DNA of 64,000 nt from Vanrija pseudolonga (lineage: Eukaryota > Basidiomycota > Tremellomycetes > Trichosporonales > Trichosporonaceae), in contig NC_085850.1 of the NCBI RefSeq assembly GCF_020906515.1, positions 1,984,001 through 2,048,000 of the forward strand, in the 5' to 3' direction. Below, in pieces: positions 9,234 through 20,563 of this stretch. The notes under the pieces are model-generated. The model searched no databases. It was not told the origin of the DNA and saw only the letters and a program-made list of their open reading frames with translations. A program made the position numbers and the translations under genes. The first letter of the stretch is position 1; each line of letters starts with the position of its first letter.

Positions 9234-12200
9234 CTACTGCGTCTGCTCCCACCACCCCTGCTCATTTGGCCCGGGCCCCATGCCCTGGTCGCTCTTACTG
9301 TCCCCGTGCCCGCTACCACCCCAGTCGTTCCACCCCTGCCCATAGGTGGACTCGTCAAACGGCGCAAACTGGTGCTGCGAGTCGTCGGCAAATAAGTCGC
9401 CCAGGTCGTAGTAGAACTGGCTCATGGCGTCCCAAATCGGAACGTCAGCCGCCTGCTGCAAGTCGTCGGTCGGAAGCGAAATGACCGAGTCGGGAGTGGG
9501 GAGCGCGTCTGCAGTGGCGACAGTGACAGGCGCCTCGGCCTGCACCACGCCCTCGCGATTGGCAGATTCGGTCAACGACATGCCCGAGACGGCCGGGAGC
9601 ACCGAGACGATGTCAACCGGCGTCTCGAGGCTGCCGAGCTGCGTCGACGGCGTTGTGAGATGCGAGGAAGGCTCAACACTCAAAGACTTGAGGATCTCGG
9701 CCCTGGTGCCCGTGCTGTCCAGTTTTGGAGTACACCGCTGCAACAGGATGGTGCTAATCTTGGTAAAGATGTCTCGGTACTTTGCCGATAATGGGATGGC
9801 TCGACCAAACGTGTCAAACATGTCGTGGCACTGAGCAACACGGGTGCGGATCTCGTCATGCCATGCTGGGTCGTGAGGCCCAGTGTATCGTCCCAGGCCA
9901 AGCTCGACGATAGTTTCCCGCACGGCGGGGTCGTTTGGCAGCATTGCCTTGGCCTCTGCCATACGCATCCTTGTGTCGTTCTCGCACAACGAGCATAACA
10001 GCCCGGTCGATGCCACAAACAGGGCAATCACTTGGATGAGGTTGAACTGCACCCGGTTGTCCTGCCACATGTCCATGTAGAGGTCAACCAGGCGCCCGGC
10101 AGCCTCGTACATAGCTCTGAGCGATGCCGGCGTCGTGATCGGGTCCAGCGGGCATGGTCGGTACAGCATCAGCAACATCTGGTGATAGTTGATGTTCCAC
10201 CAAAGGGCCGAGTTGATGGTCCGCATCTTGTCGTCATCCTTGGGCATGGGGCATTCTGCGATCCACTCGTCGACTTCCGTATGCAGGGCGTTGATAATCG
10301 CACGGCGCTTCTCCTGGGGGTAGCCGTTCTGCTCGCCCGCGACGCTGTACAGTGTGGTGAGAATCTTGCCCATGAGCATGCGAAGCCGGATGATATGCCG
10401 CGTGATGATCATGACAGGGATGCCGCGATATTCGGGGTCGCCGGGGATCGGCGATGGGTACTCGATATCAATGTCGCTGTCTGCGAGACTGAGGGGTTTG
10501 CTAAGCGTCGCAGCGACGACACGGTCGATGTTGTACCACGAGTAGAACAGCCGCCGGCGCGACTCTAGTGCCTCTTGCGGGATGGCCGAGAACGAGTCGC
10601 TCTTGCGGTGCAGATTGAGGGCGGTGACAACGCGCCCCGCAAGGCCGACAACCTGCCACAACGAACAGGCTGCTGGGTCATACATGGCAAATATTGCCAA
10701 GAGCAGCAACGCTCGGACGCAAAGCTTATTGTGTCAGCGAGCTTGACGGATGCCTGCCAAGAACTTACAATATCTTCCCGTTCCACGGCAATGGCCCTGT
10801 ACTGCATCGCCGCCTGGAAGAGAGACCGGCTGATGCCCTGCTCGACGTCGCCAAGACGCTCTGCTCCTGTTGCACCTAGTGCGAGGACCATGTAGATAAT
10901 AAACTTCCGTCGGAGGTTGTAGTGTTCTGGGGAGGCCTCTGCCGAGTCTTTGGAACCCCGTCGCATTATTTTTGCTGGATCTTTCGCTGCCGCTTCCTTT
11001 GCTGACAGCTCGCCATCTGGTTCACGCCCGTACAGCTCGTGAACGTAGGGTATGACGTCCTCCTTCTCGAGCAAGGGGTATGACGGTTGGTTGAACTCGA
11101 AATAGTGCTTGACAGTTGTCAGGGCCGCCTCGTAACTCAACATTTCGGTGACGACAGGTGTGAAACTCAGTCTCCGAGGTGACGAAAGGCGGCCAGACGA
11201 TCCCACCGAGTAGCCGTCGCTGCCAGCCACGCCTGTTGCATGGGCATTGACCTGCGACAGGTAGCCGACCGTTCCGTGGTACTTGAGTCCCAAGGCATTC
11301 TCAGCGACCTTGGAGAAATCGCCCAGGGCCATCCTTCCGAGGTCGTTGCCGCCGAGCATTGGAGGCAAGGGTCCTCGTTCCATGCCTGGAGGATATTCTG
11401 GCACCTGTCCGGCCTCCTCCTCGAGTAACCTCGCTCGCTCCTCTGTTTCCCGCAGCTTGATCAACAAGTCCTCGTTTGTGGCCTTCAGTTTGTGGACGTA
11501 GCTAAAACTGTAAGCGAGACCTGGGATTCGATTCCCACCCACCTGCTCGTAGCGACGCCAAGTTCAAACACGCAAGGCACGTCTGCTCGCAAACAGCTTG
11601 CACAGCGTGGCCATGCCCCATCACACTTGCGCTTGATGCGGTGGCAGCGCACACATGCTTGCACGCTCCCCTTCGGCGGGTGGATGAACACTGGGCCCTG
11701 CGTGTGGTCTCCTGACGGGTCCTCGTACTCGATGTCCTGGCCTTCGAGATCGAGGTCGGCGGGGACCTTGTTTCGCCTGCGCTTTCTGTTTGTCGTCGTG
11801 GGCGTGCCCTCGTGGGGAGACTTGCTCGCTGCGCTCTGAGCGGGCGATAGCTCGAGCGGTGGACGTGCAGCGAGATCACGCACGGCCGGCACCGACGACT
11901 GCGGCGTTGTGCTGGTACCAGAGGAGATGGCGCTTGAGCTCGCGCTCGGGGCGGCATTGGCGTTGGTGACCGGCCCAGGGTTGGGAGGGAAGTGAGGGTG
12001 TGTCTCATGGTAGCCCTGTGGATCCCAGGGGATGCGGGGCGCTGATGAGCCGGACGCAGATGCTGACGCCGACACTGGCGGCCCAGCGTCCGGCATCAAC
12101 GGTGGCGGGCGGCCCTGCCCTGCGTGCAGATGGGGGTGAGGTTGGGAGGCTGACGAAAGGTGCTGGTCGGGGTGGCCAGGGAGAGGGAGGCCAAGCACAC

Positions 12201-12540
12201 CATGGCCGTGGGTCATTGGCGACGGTTGGAGGCCGGGATGCTGAAGATGAGAAGGATGGAGGGATGAGGCATTGTCGGGGTGCGCGTAATGTCTTGCATG
12301 AGCGTGGGCATGGGGGAACGGCTGTGGGGGCTGCTGCTGCTGTAGTGGAACTTGGTGATGAGGTGGGAGCGGCATGTAGTGGACCGACTGGGTCGGCTGT
12401 TGTGGTGGTGGGGCAGGTGGATGTTGCTGTTGCTGCTGCTGATGTTGCTGGTCTTCGTATCGGTAGCCGGCATTGCTCGAGCTGTTGTACAATGACAGTG
12501 CCGGCTGCGGCGGGTGATCCGGGTACGGGTTGCCGTTCAT
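9234..12540 (-). CDS. Zn2Cys6 fungal-specific transcription factor (first)
   Basis: A 1075-residue nuclear regulator from three exons, with introns at 11508-11542 and 10725-10768. The N-terminal 230 residues are Gln/Pro/His-rich, including polyglutamine coded at about 12425-12455. A basic RKRRRNK segment precedes the zinc cluster CVRCHRIKRKC...CASCLRADVPC, whose six cysteines have spacing 2-6-6-2-6. After the first intron comes a heptad-like coiled coil (VHKLKATNEDLLIKLRETEE), the usual dimerisation element. Residues from YFEFNQPSYPLLEKEDVIPYV onward match the start of the Fungal_trans regulatory domain, and SRRRLFYSWYNIDRVVAATL its core. The C-terminus is acidic and Gln/Gly-rich, compatible with activation. 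The regulon cannot be inferred: no pathway gene lies next to it. Confidence 0.9.
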
Positions 12541-13882
12541 CTCGCAGCTCGTCGCTGTCGTTGTCGAGATGATGGGGCGGCCTGACGGGTCTGGGCTAGC
12601 TAGCGGCGCGAGTCTGCGCGCGCTGGTGTGTTGGTCAACGCCTGCTTGTGCTGCGATGCGTTGCTGTGCGTATGCTTGTGCTTGTGTGTCTATGTCGAGG
12701 TGGATTGTCGAGATGCAAAGGTGGAGCCGTGTAGCCGACCGACATGAAGGAAGGCGGCGAGGTGGGCAAGATGAAGCTTGTTGGCCGACGAGCCGGGGGT
12801 CGAGATGGTTTGCTCAATTGGTCGGTCTACCTGCGAGTTGCGAGGCGACGGCAGTGGTGGTGGTCGGTTTTGCAGTTGTGCAGTTGTGCAGTTGAAGGCG
12901 GTGGGCGGTGGGTGGTGGTCGTCTGTTGACGGCCGACGGAGGCGGTTGCGAGTCGATCTGGGCTGGGCATGCAGGCAGGCATTCAGCAGGCATCTGCCTG
13001 CCTACCTTGGCTGTGCCTGCAGAGTGCTGACTGACTGCGCACGCCCAGATGTGCCTACCGGGTGCAGATGGTGGCAGCGGCGCGGCGGAGGCGGCGGCGA
13101 CCCATGGCGGACTACCCCAGGCTTTCCGCGTATTGCGGAATGAGTGGTCGGAGTGTGCGCATTTGCTTCCAAACCGCCGGTGCTCGGCGTGGCGCCTGGC
13201 GTTTGGGCCGGCGTGTGGGCAGCGTTTCGACGCCGTTGCGGCGCATCCTGTGCAGACATGCAAGCAACGCCGGCCCTCCTTTACGCCCTCCGTCGGTCAA
13301 TCACTCTGCGTTGAGCCGCGGCTAGACCGTTGGTTGTTGCGGCTCGCCCGCGGCAAAACAGTGTGTCCCTCTTCCCAGATTTTTTACTCATCTCGGTGCT
13401 GGCCCCCGTGATCCCGGCGAGCCTGGCGAAGTCCTCGCGTCCTCGGGCCTTGATCGTCCAGAATCCAAAATACTGGTCCACATTCCTTCGTCGCCCCTTT
13501 TGTAAAAACCCCGTGTTAAATGACACTTCATTATATTTCGGACCTGACCGCCAAGAGTGACAGCGACAATGGTGACGGCCAGGAGGGCTCCAACTCGGCG
13601 CTCGGCGCCGGGTGAGTCTCGCGGGTTCGGGTGCACTGTATGCTGCTGGCTGCTGGCTGAGCCATGGTCCACCTCCACCCGTCCATGCCGCCGTCCACCC
13701 GACTCTGTCTTCGGCTCTGACGACGAAACGGGCGGCTCTTGCACCGGCGACTCGCCGTCCACAAGACCCACCACGACCCACCGGGCCCCACCCGACAACC
13801 CGAACATTGTAGCCGACAAGAACCGTATAAACACCTCACCGGCATCTTGGCACTTGACTCTTTCTCTCCTACTCACCTCACA
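12541..13882. other. Divergent promoter region (transcription factor / ketopantoate reductase)
   Basis: 1.34 kb between divergent start codons. It carries CAGGCAGGCA-type repeats around 12968-13006. A TATA-like CGTATAAACACC lies about 55 bases before the reductase start, followed by a CT-rich leader. No supported gene is seen on either strand. Confidence 0.55.
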
Positions 13883-15738
13883 ATGGAAGCACCGACTGCC
13901 CCGCCCACGACGCCGCAGCGATACGAGCACAAGTATGCCGACGACGCGGTCGACGTTCTGCTCATTGGGCTAGGGTCCATCGGCACCGTGTACGCGTACC
14001 TGCTCGAGAAGGTGAGTCGGGGTAGGGGTTGGGCTGGGGGAATACGAGGAAGGGGAGGAAGGTCGCTGCGAGGAAGGCGAAGAAGACGGCGAAGGCGATG
14101 AAGGCCTTCGGGAGGCCCGGGAGGAAGGCGAGGAAGACAGCGACCGACGCAAGCTCCACGCCGCCCATGTCCGACCCCACTAACCCGCCCAGTCTGGCAA
14201 GGTCCGCGTCACGGCCGTCGCGCGCTCAAACTACCCCCTGTACGCCGGCGAGGGCGTCACCATCGAGTCGCAGCGCTTTGGCACCATCACAAACTTCAAG
14301 CCATACAGGGGTGAGTGGTGGTAGTACAAGGCCGTGGCTTCGGTATGCTCGCTACAGACGAGCTCGCAACGCTCAGGCCAGCCTGGCTTGGCGGACCAAT
14401 GCCAACGTCGTGGCAACAGCAGCAGTGCCGCCGCGTCTCGGTTGACCCCGAGTCGCGCGCGTATTTCGAGTCGCCATTACGAACTCTGCGTCGGCGCCAC
14501 ACCGACGCGGTGCCCCAGACTCGCACTCGCCTCAGACTAACAACCCCGCAGTGTTCAAGTCGCAGGCTGAAGCGCTCGCCGACGGCACAAAGTACGCGCT
14601 GTGCGTCGTCGCGACCAAGTGCCTGCCGGACATTACCCCGAACGCCAAGTTGCTCGAGGACAGCATCAAGTCGGGGCAGGTTGGCGCGTTCGTCCTGATC
14701 CAGGTGGGTGAAGTCGTCGCGCCGGAGTGTGGGGTCAAACTAACGCGTCACCAGAACGGCCTCCGCGTCGAGGAAGACCTGTACGCCGCCGCGCCCTCCA
14801 TCCCCATCGTCTCGTGTATCGGCTGGATCGCGATCAACACCAACACCGCCGGCGACGTCGTCACATGGAAGGGTGTGGAGAAGACGGGCACGGGTCTGTT
14901 CCCTGTCGCGACGGCCGACAAGCCCCACTCAGCCCAGCAGCAGGCGGCGCTCGACCTCTGGGTCAACCTCTTGCAGGCGGGTAACGGCAACGTCGTGTTG
15001 ACGGACAACATTGACAGCATGCGGTTCGGCAAGGTGAGTAGGCAGGTGGGGGAGGTGCTGCCGTTGGGGTTGCTCAACTCGTACGCTCGCTGACACGCCC
15101 GCCCAGAACGTCTGGACCGCCACTTGGGCCGGCATGCAGGGCCTCATCCGCACCCCCGCGGCCTGCTTTGAGCCTCTCAGCGAGGCCCACCACGCCCAGA
15201 TCAAGAAGTACATGCGAGAGATCCAGACGCTCGGGTGGAAGACTGGCCTGCTGTACGAGGGCATGGTGCTGCAGCCCATGGGCCTCAAAGCCGAGTCGAT
15301 CGACCAGCTGATCGAGTTTGACTTTAGCCGCGTGAGTAGACCTGGCCAGCGATAATAGTGGGCGAGGTTGGCGAGGTAGCACGGTGCTTGCAGTGGTGGC
15401 CTTGCCGCCGCTGCCGCCACCGCGCCATACCCCGCCACAAGTCCGCCCACCACGCGACCCGTGCACCAGCCACTAACGCCCGTGCGCAGTTTGTCACAGA
15501 GGCCGGGCGCACCACCGCCGTGGCGCACAAGTGGTCGCTCCTCCTCGACGTGGAGAACAACCGGCCGTTCGAGGTCGAGGTCATCTTTGGCTCGATGGTC
15601 CGCCTCGCACGTCAGCACGGCATCGAGACCCCGCTCATCGACTTTGTGTACACGCTGCTGAGCGGGCTGCAGAGCAGCATTGTCAGGTCGCGCAACCCGC
15701 CCGCAGAGGACAGCAAGCCGGTCAAGGACTTTCCGTAG
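13883..15738 (+). CDS. Ketopantoate reductase family (2-dehydropantoate 2-reductase)
   Basis: A 383-residue enzyme from six exons, with introns at 14012-14192, 14311-14551, 14704-14754, 15034-15106 and 15332-15489. The N-terminus carries a Rossmann dinucleotide site (VLLIGLGSIGTVYAYLL). ALCVVATKCLPD follows, then the substrate-side segment NGLRVEEDLYAAAPSIPIVS, and a helical C-terminal ApbA_C-type domain with a conserved asparagine/lysine-rich start (NVWTATWAGMQGLIR). Family members reduce 2-dehydropantoate to pantoate with NADPH in pantothenate and CoA synthesis; yeast Pan5 is the classic example. Fungi also have paralogues of unknown substrate, so the exact reaction is inferred. The first two introns (181 and 241 bases) are several times longer than most others here. 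Confidence 0.85.
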
Positions 15739-16205
15739 CATGCGAAGCAGGATGTGAAGTAGTGCATGTGGTCGTCATGTGGTCGCGTGCGTGGAGTGGA
15801 CGTGGTGGTGGTCTCTGGCGTGGTCCCATGCCGCATGTCGCACTCGGCAGTGTGCTAGCGTCGCCCGTGTGTCGGGTAAGCGTGGGCCGTGTGTTGTGGG
15901 GACAGGCTGGCTGGGCCGAGCAAGATAGCGGTGGCCAAGGGCGGTGTCGAGCTCGCCTGTGACGATGAGCCCAGAATGCATGCTCCTGCTGAGCGCCGAC
16001 GGATATGTGGCGAGTGCGAGTGCACTGTAATGCATAAATGTCAGCAACAATGTCCCCATCATCGGTCGTCGTGTTTGTTTGGCCCGTCGCCGAGCCCTGC
16101 CAGGGCCTGCCATGCCAGCCAGCCAGCGCCACGCCCGCCGGATGCAGTAACCTATAGCCGGGCATGATCGCACCGTCTAGAGGCCAAGAAACTAACACCG
16201 TGTCG

Positions 16206-16237
<32 letters not shown>

Positions 16238-16271
16238 TCGCCAGTCACTGACACTCAAACCACATCTCGCC
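15739..16271. other. Intergenic with GTC microsatellite
   Basis: 533 bases between two genes on the same strand, ending in the GTC repeat just before the next start codon. Frames are short and uninformative; no gene is seen. Confidence 0.5.
16202..16237. repeat. (GTC)n microsatellite in 5' leader
   Basis: About nine uninterrupted GTC units and then imperfect ones, ending about 35 bases before the ATG at 16272. It probably lies in the 5' untranslated leader or core promoter of the membrane-protein gene, where length variation could affect expression. Confidence 0.85.
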
Positions 16272-18530
16272 ATGCCGAGGCTCAGCTATCGCGAGCACCG
16301 CGCAGCGCGGGCCGCGGCGTACGGGTGAGTCGGTGTGGGCGGGCGCGTTGCGGGCTGGGCGCATCAGTCAACGTCACCACGCGCCGCGCCCGCCGGCCCG
16401 TCCAGTCCTCCTCTCACGACTTTAGTCGTCGCTGACACCACCCCCTCCTCCAGCTCGGACGCAGGCGACTCGATCGCCTCCTTCTCCACGCTCGCGAGCC
16501 ACACCACGCTCGGCTCGATAGCGTCGCCCTACGGCACCTTCGTCAGCGGGCAGGGCTACGTGCCGTCTTCATCGCAAACAAACAACTTCCACCAGCTGCG
16601 GCGCGCGGCGAGCAACTCCCCGTCGCTCAACAACCTGTCGTCGTTCGCGTCGGGGTCAACACTCTCGCCGTATCCTTCGCACCCGCGCCACAGGACAAGC
16701 AGCGCAAGCGGCATGCCCACGCCGTCCGAGGGCGCCGGCACGCCGCTCGGCGGCCCAGTTGGCGGCCTGCGCCCCTCGCCGTCCCTCTCGTCCGGGCCGG
16801 TACCGACTGCAGACGACAAGCGCCGCCGCCGCGCAAAGAACGAGGAGCGCTGGCGCCGCGTGCGCGCGCGCGAGGCGGCGCACGACGCGCCCGTCCGGCG
16901 CTGGGCAAAGGCTGTCGGCCCGAAACTCGGCCCGCGCGGGTCCATGGCCGTCGTCGTTGCTGGCGCGTTCGTCGTGCGCGTCGTGTTGACGGGGATTGCG
17001 TTGTGTGAGTGGCGGCCGGCGCGTGGTGTATCTTGCCAGTCTCGGCGAGTCGCACCCCCGATAGGCAGAGACAGCGGACACGGAGCTGACCCACACCCAG
17101 TCCTCGCCCCGGCCATCCGGAACCGCCTAGCAGCAGAGATCACGACCGCGCGCGCAGCGTGCACGTCGGGCCCGCTCTCGCCCCTCCTCCGCCTCTTCAC
17201 GCCGCTGTGCCGCGCCGCACTGGGACGCGACGACGCGAGCGCAGGCATCGCGCTGCTCGGCGCGCACCTGCTGCTCGAGGGCGTGCTCCTCTGGGGCGCG
17301 GCGCTAGCGTGGGCCGCGAGCGCCGGCGCGCGCGAGGGCCGCACGCTGAGAACGAGGGTCGCGGCTGTCGTGTATCTGATTCTCGCGCCCGTGCTGGTGC
17401 TGCATGACGGCGCGCTGTTACGGTGAGTGGGCGAACATCGCGGCTCGTGGCGCAGCCTCGCTAACTCCCCGGCAGCATGCGCACCATCCCCTTCGGCCTC
17501 GTCTCGTGGGCCCTCGTGTCCGCGTACGCAGGTCACGATTCCGCCGCGACGGCCTTCCTCACCGCCGCGAGCTGGACCGACACCTCGATGGCCGTCTACG
17601 CGCCCGCGTTTGGGGTGTACGTTGTCGGCAAGCGGATCTGGCTCGGAAAGAAGGGGTACGTCCGCGCGCACGGCTTGAGGCTCGGCTGCACTGACACACA
17701 CCAGACGCGGGTACATTGCGCGCCTGCTCGTCGCCGTGGTATTCACTTACACCGCGCTCGAGTTTGCGCTCAGCGCCGGGCCGCTGCGCGCCCGCCTGGC
17801 GCACACGGCCGCCTCGGCCAAGGACTGCGCGGCGACGAGGGCGTGCTTGGCCCCACTCCGGCGCCTGCTCACCCTCCAGGCCCTGCTCGCGGGCCTCGCG
17901 CTCGCGCCGAGCGCCTACTTCCTCCTGCGGGCAGCGTACGCGCTCCGCCCGCCGCCGGGCGAGCGCGCCGCAGGCGGAACAGCAGTGCCGGCCATGATCC
18001 GCCTCTTGCCCCTCACGTTGACGCTCACGACGGCCGCCGCCGCGCTGGGCGTGAGCCCGTCCGACGCTGCGCTCCCCCTGCTGCCGTTGGCCATGGCGTC
18101 GGCCCTGCGCGGCGACGACGACGAGTGGGCAGTCGCGGTGCAGGCGCACCACGTCGCCGCTATCGCGCTCTGGCCGGCGCTCGCGCGCGCCGGCGGCACG
18201 AGCCTCGTGTCGTTGGCAGGCGGGTACGTCGTCGCATGGTCCCAGCTTATCGGGACCAAGGCCGACGCGCCGAGCCCCGTCCTGCGCACGCACCAGATCA
18301 TCACGGCCACTTTGGCCCGCCTCGCCCTCGTGTCCCCGCTGGCACCGCTTCTCAAGACGCTGCTGGCTCCGCTTGCGCGCTCCGCGCCAATCGTCTCGCC
18401 CCTCACCCCGCGCGTGCTGTCCATCGCGAGCCACGCCCACACCGCGTTCATCGCTCTCTCCCTCGCCCTCCTCATCGTCTGGGCCAACCTGCGCATCATC
18501 AAGACGGCGTGGACCATTGGCGCGTTGTGA
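16272..18530 (+). CDS. Polytopic membrane protein, faintly Alg6/Alg8-like
   Basis: A 643-residue protein from five exons, with introns at 16325-16453, 17005-17100, 17423-17475 and 17656-17704. The first 170 residues are Ser/Gly/Pro-rich and disordered, followed by a basic DDKRRRRAKNEERWRRVRAR patch. About ten hydrophobic segments come next. VYLILAPVLVLHDGALLR followed by WTDTSMAVYAPAFGVYVVGK echoes the middle of ER dolichyl-P-Glc glucosyltransferases (LILIDHGHFQYN and YAP-x-FF motifs), and VQAHHVAAIALWPAL echoes their QVHEK loop. The lumenal DYEAQRHW and DYPPLTAY motifs of true Alg6/Alg8 are missing. It may be a diverged or inactive GT57 relative or an unrelated transporter. The function is not assigned; the membrane topology is clear. 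Confidence 0.72.
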
Positions 18531-18690
18531 GCGAGCCATACCGCGAGCCGCCGATCGAGCCAGCCTGTGTGAAGAAGACCGATCCCCCACCTTCCAACCA
18601 CCATCTGTACCTACTAAGGGCTTAGAAAACTTGCCGCCCTCGCGGCTGTGTACAGTCGATGCATGCTATATAATGCTCTCTACGATGCTC

Positions 18691-20563
18691 CTAGTCCTCG
18701 TCCCAGTGGCCCTGCTGCTTGGGGGGCGCGATACCAGCCTGCTTGGCGACAATGATCGAGTCGACGCGCAGGACGGAGATGGCAGCCTCGGTCGCGAGGC
18801 GGATGGCCCAGTCCTTGGCAGCGAAAGCGTCGAGGATGGGCTTGGCGTGCAGCGTCGTGCGGCGCACAGCGGGGGGGTTCTCGGCGTCAATGTCGACGCC
18901 GGCGTCGACCTCGCCGTTCTTGTGGGCAGCGTACAGGGCCGAAACAACGTCCTCGGCGGGGAGACCAGCGTTCTCGGCCAGCGTGCGGGGGACGACCTCG
19001 AGCGCCTCGGCCCAGCGGCGGATAGCGTGCTGCGCCAGGCCGGGCGTGACGGCACCGTACTCGGCCACGCGGGCGGCGAGCTCGATCTCGGACGCGCCAG
19101 CGCCGGGAACAAGCCGGCCATCGCGCAGCAGGATACGGACATTGTTGACACCATCGTCGATCGAGCGCTCCAGGTCGTCGAGGTGGTTGGTCGTCGCGCC
19201 GCGCAGCACAATCGTGGCCGTGCGCGTGCGCTCGCCCTCCTCCTGCCTGAAGACGGTGACACGGTCGCCACCAATCTCAATCGTCTCAAACACGTCGATG
19301 AAGCCCGCCTCCTCGGGCGTGGGGGCGCCAAGGCGCGCAAGCGGCGTAGCGCCAAACACGCGGCACAGACGGCGCAGGTCAAACTTGGACAGCACCTTGA
19401 CGACGGCGATGCCAAAGCGGTTGCAGTAGTGGAGCGCGAGGTCGCCGATACCGCTGCCGGCGATGATGAGCTTGACGCCCGCGTCGGCAATCTCCTTGAA
19501 GTAGCCCTCGAGCTGCTTCTCCTCGCCGCGCGTAAAGTCGAGCAGCTCGTCGGCCTTCTTGATAAGCACGGTGCCCTTGGTCTCGGTCTGCGAAATGTCC
19601 AGGCCAGAGGTGTACACGGCGACCTTGGCCTTCTTGGCCGACTTGACGTTGCCCTCGGGCTCGCGGGGGAAGACCATGCCGCGGACGACGCGCGACGCAT
19701 CAATGCCGCCACCGAGGATCTTGACCACGCGCACAGAGTCGACGTTGAAGTCCTTGGGGTTCTTGGGCATGACGTTGAGCGCCGCGTCGGCGACTAATCC
19801 GCCCAGGAACTCCTCGTAGCCGGGCTGCTTGGACGCGATGGAGGGGGCGATCGCCTTGGCCAGCTCGTCCTTGGTGGGCAGGGGGGTGTTGGGCATGGTG
19901 TCGGAGACGAGTTCTGGGTGGCGTGTTAGCGTGGAAACGGCTAAAAGGGAGTAGAGTCTGCCAAAGGCTGCAAAGAAGCTGTGGGCAGCCTCGCGGCCAC
20001 TCGGCACCCCCACTCACTAGGCAACTCCTCCTGTCCCTTCACCAGCGCCATCTCGTATCCCTGGATCACCTCGGAAGGATGCAGGCCCATTGTCAAGAGG
20101 TGCTCGGAACGCTTGAGCAGCTCGCCAGCAAAGATGAGGACGAGGTTGCTCGCGTCGCCCATCTCGGCCTCCTGCGCCGTCGACGCCATGACGAGCAGCT
20201 TGGCCGCGGGGTGCTGCACCTCGATCTCGCGGATAATCGTCGCCGCGTCCGAGGTCACGAAGAGGCGGCCAAGGTGGTTGATGATGAGCTTGTTGCGGCC
20301 TTGCCGGCGTGTCAGCTGAGCTCCATCTCGCCTCTCGCCAGAGCCTCTACCCACCATTAGGACCGAACGACGTCCGCACAATCTCGGACAGCTCGCCCAC
20401 AGCCGCAATGTTGCGCAGGACGGCCTCCTCGAGACCCGACATGTGCTGGAATGTCAGTCAGCCGTGGTCTGTGCGTTCGCCGAGCTATAGCTCGCTCGCT
20501 GCCTACCTTGAAGCCGCTCCGGAAGAGGTCGGGCCCGCCGGCCTTGGGTACTCGCAATGCCAT
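18691..20563 (-). CDS. CCT8: T-complex chaperonin theta subunit CCT8
   Basis: A 550-residue group II chaperonin subunit, one of eight in the cytosolic TRiC/CCT ring that folds actin and tubulin using ATP. Four exons with introns at 20446-20506, 20300-20354 and 19914-20017. The N-terminal equatorial domain has RTSFGPNGRNK and the GDASNLVLIFAGELL loop, where the GD(A/G)(T/S) signature reads GDAS. The apical domain spans roughly residues 210-370. The late equatorial part contains RDGRLVPGAGASEIELA, the conserved GGGA-type loop that reads PGAGA here, and DIDAENPPAV. The theta identity is based on overall similarity to fungal CCT8, including the GYEMALVKGQEELPKLV and HWDED ends. Length is normal for the family (about 545-570). 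The 104-base third intron is the longest of the gene. Confidence 0.95.

Noticed and set aside
11508-11545. tRNA T-arm-like GGGATTCGATTCCCACC sequence
   Set aside because: It lies in the first intron of the first zinc-cluster gene; no acceptor, D or anticodon arm can be formed around it.
17559-18590. 343-codon minus-strand frame
   Set aside because: Antisense shadow of the Alg6/Alg8-like membrane protein gene; charge-rich with no domain.
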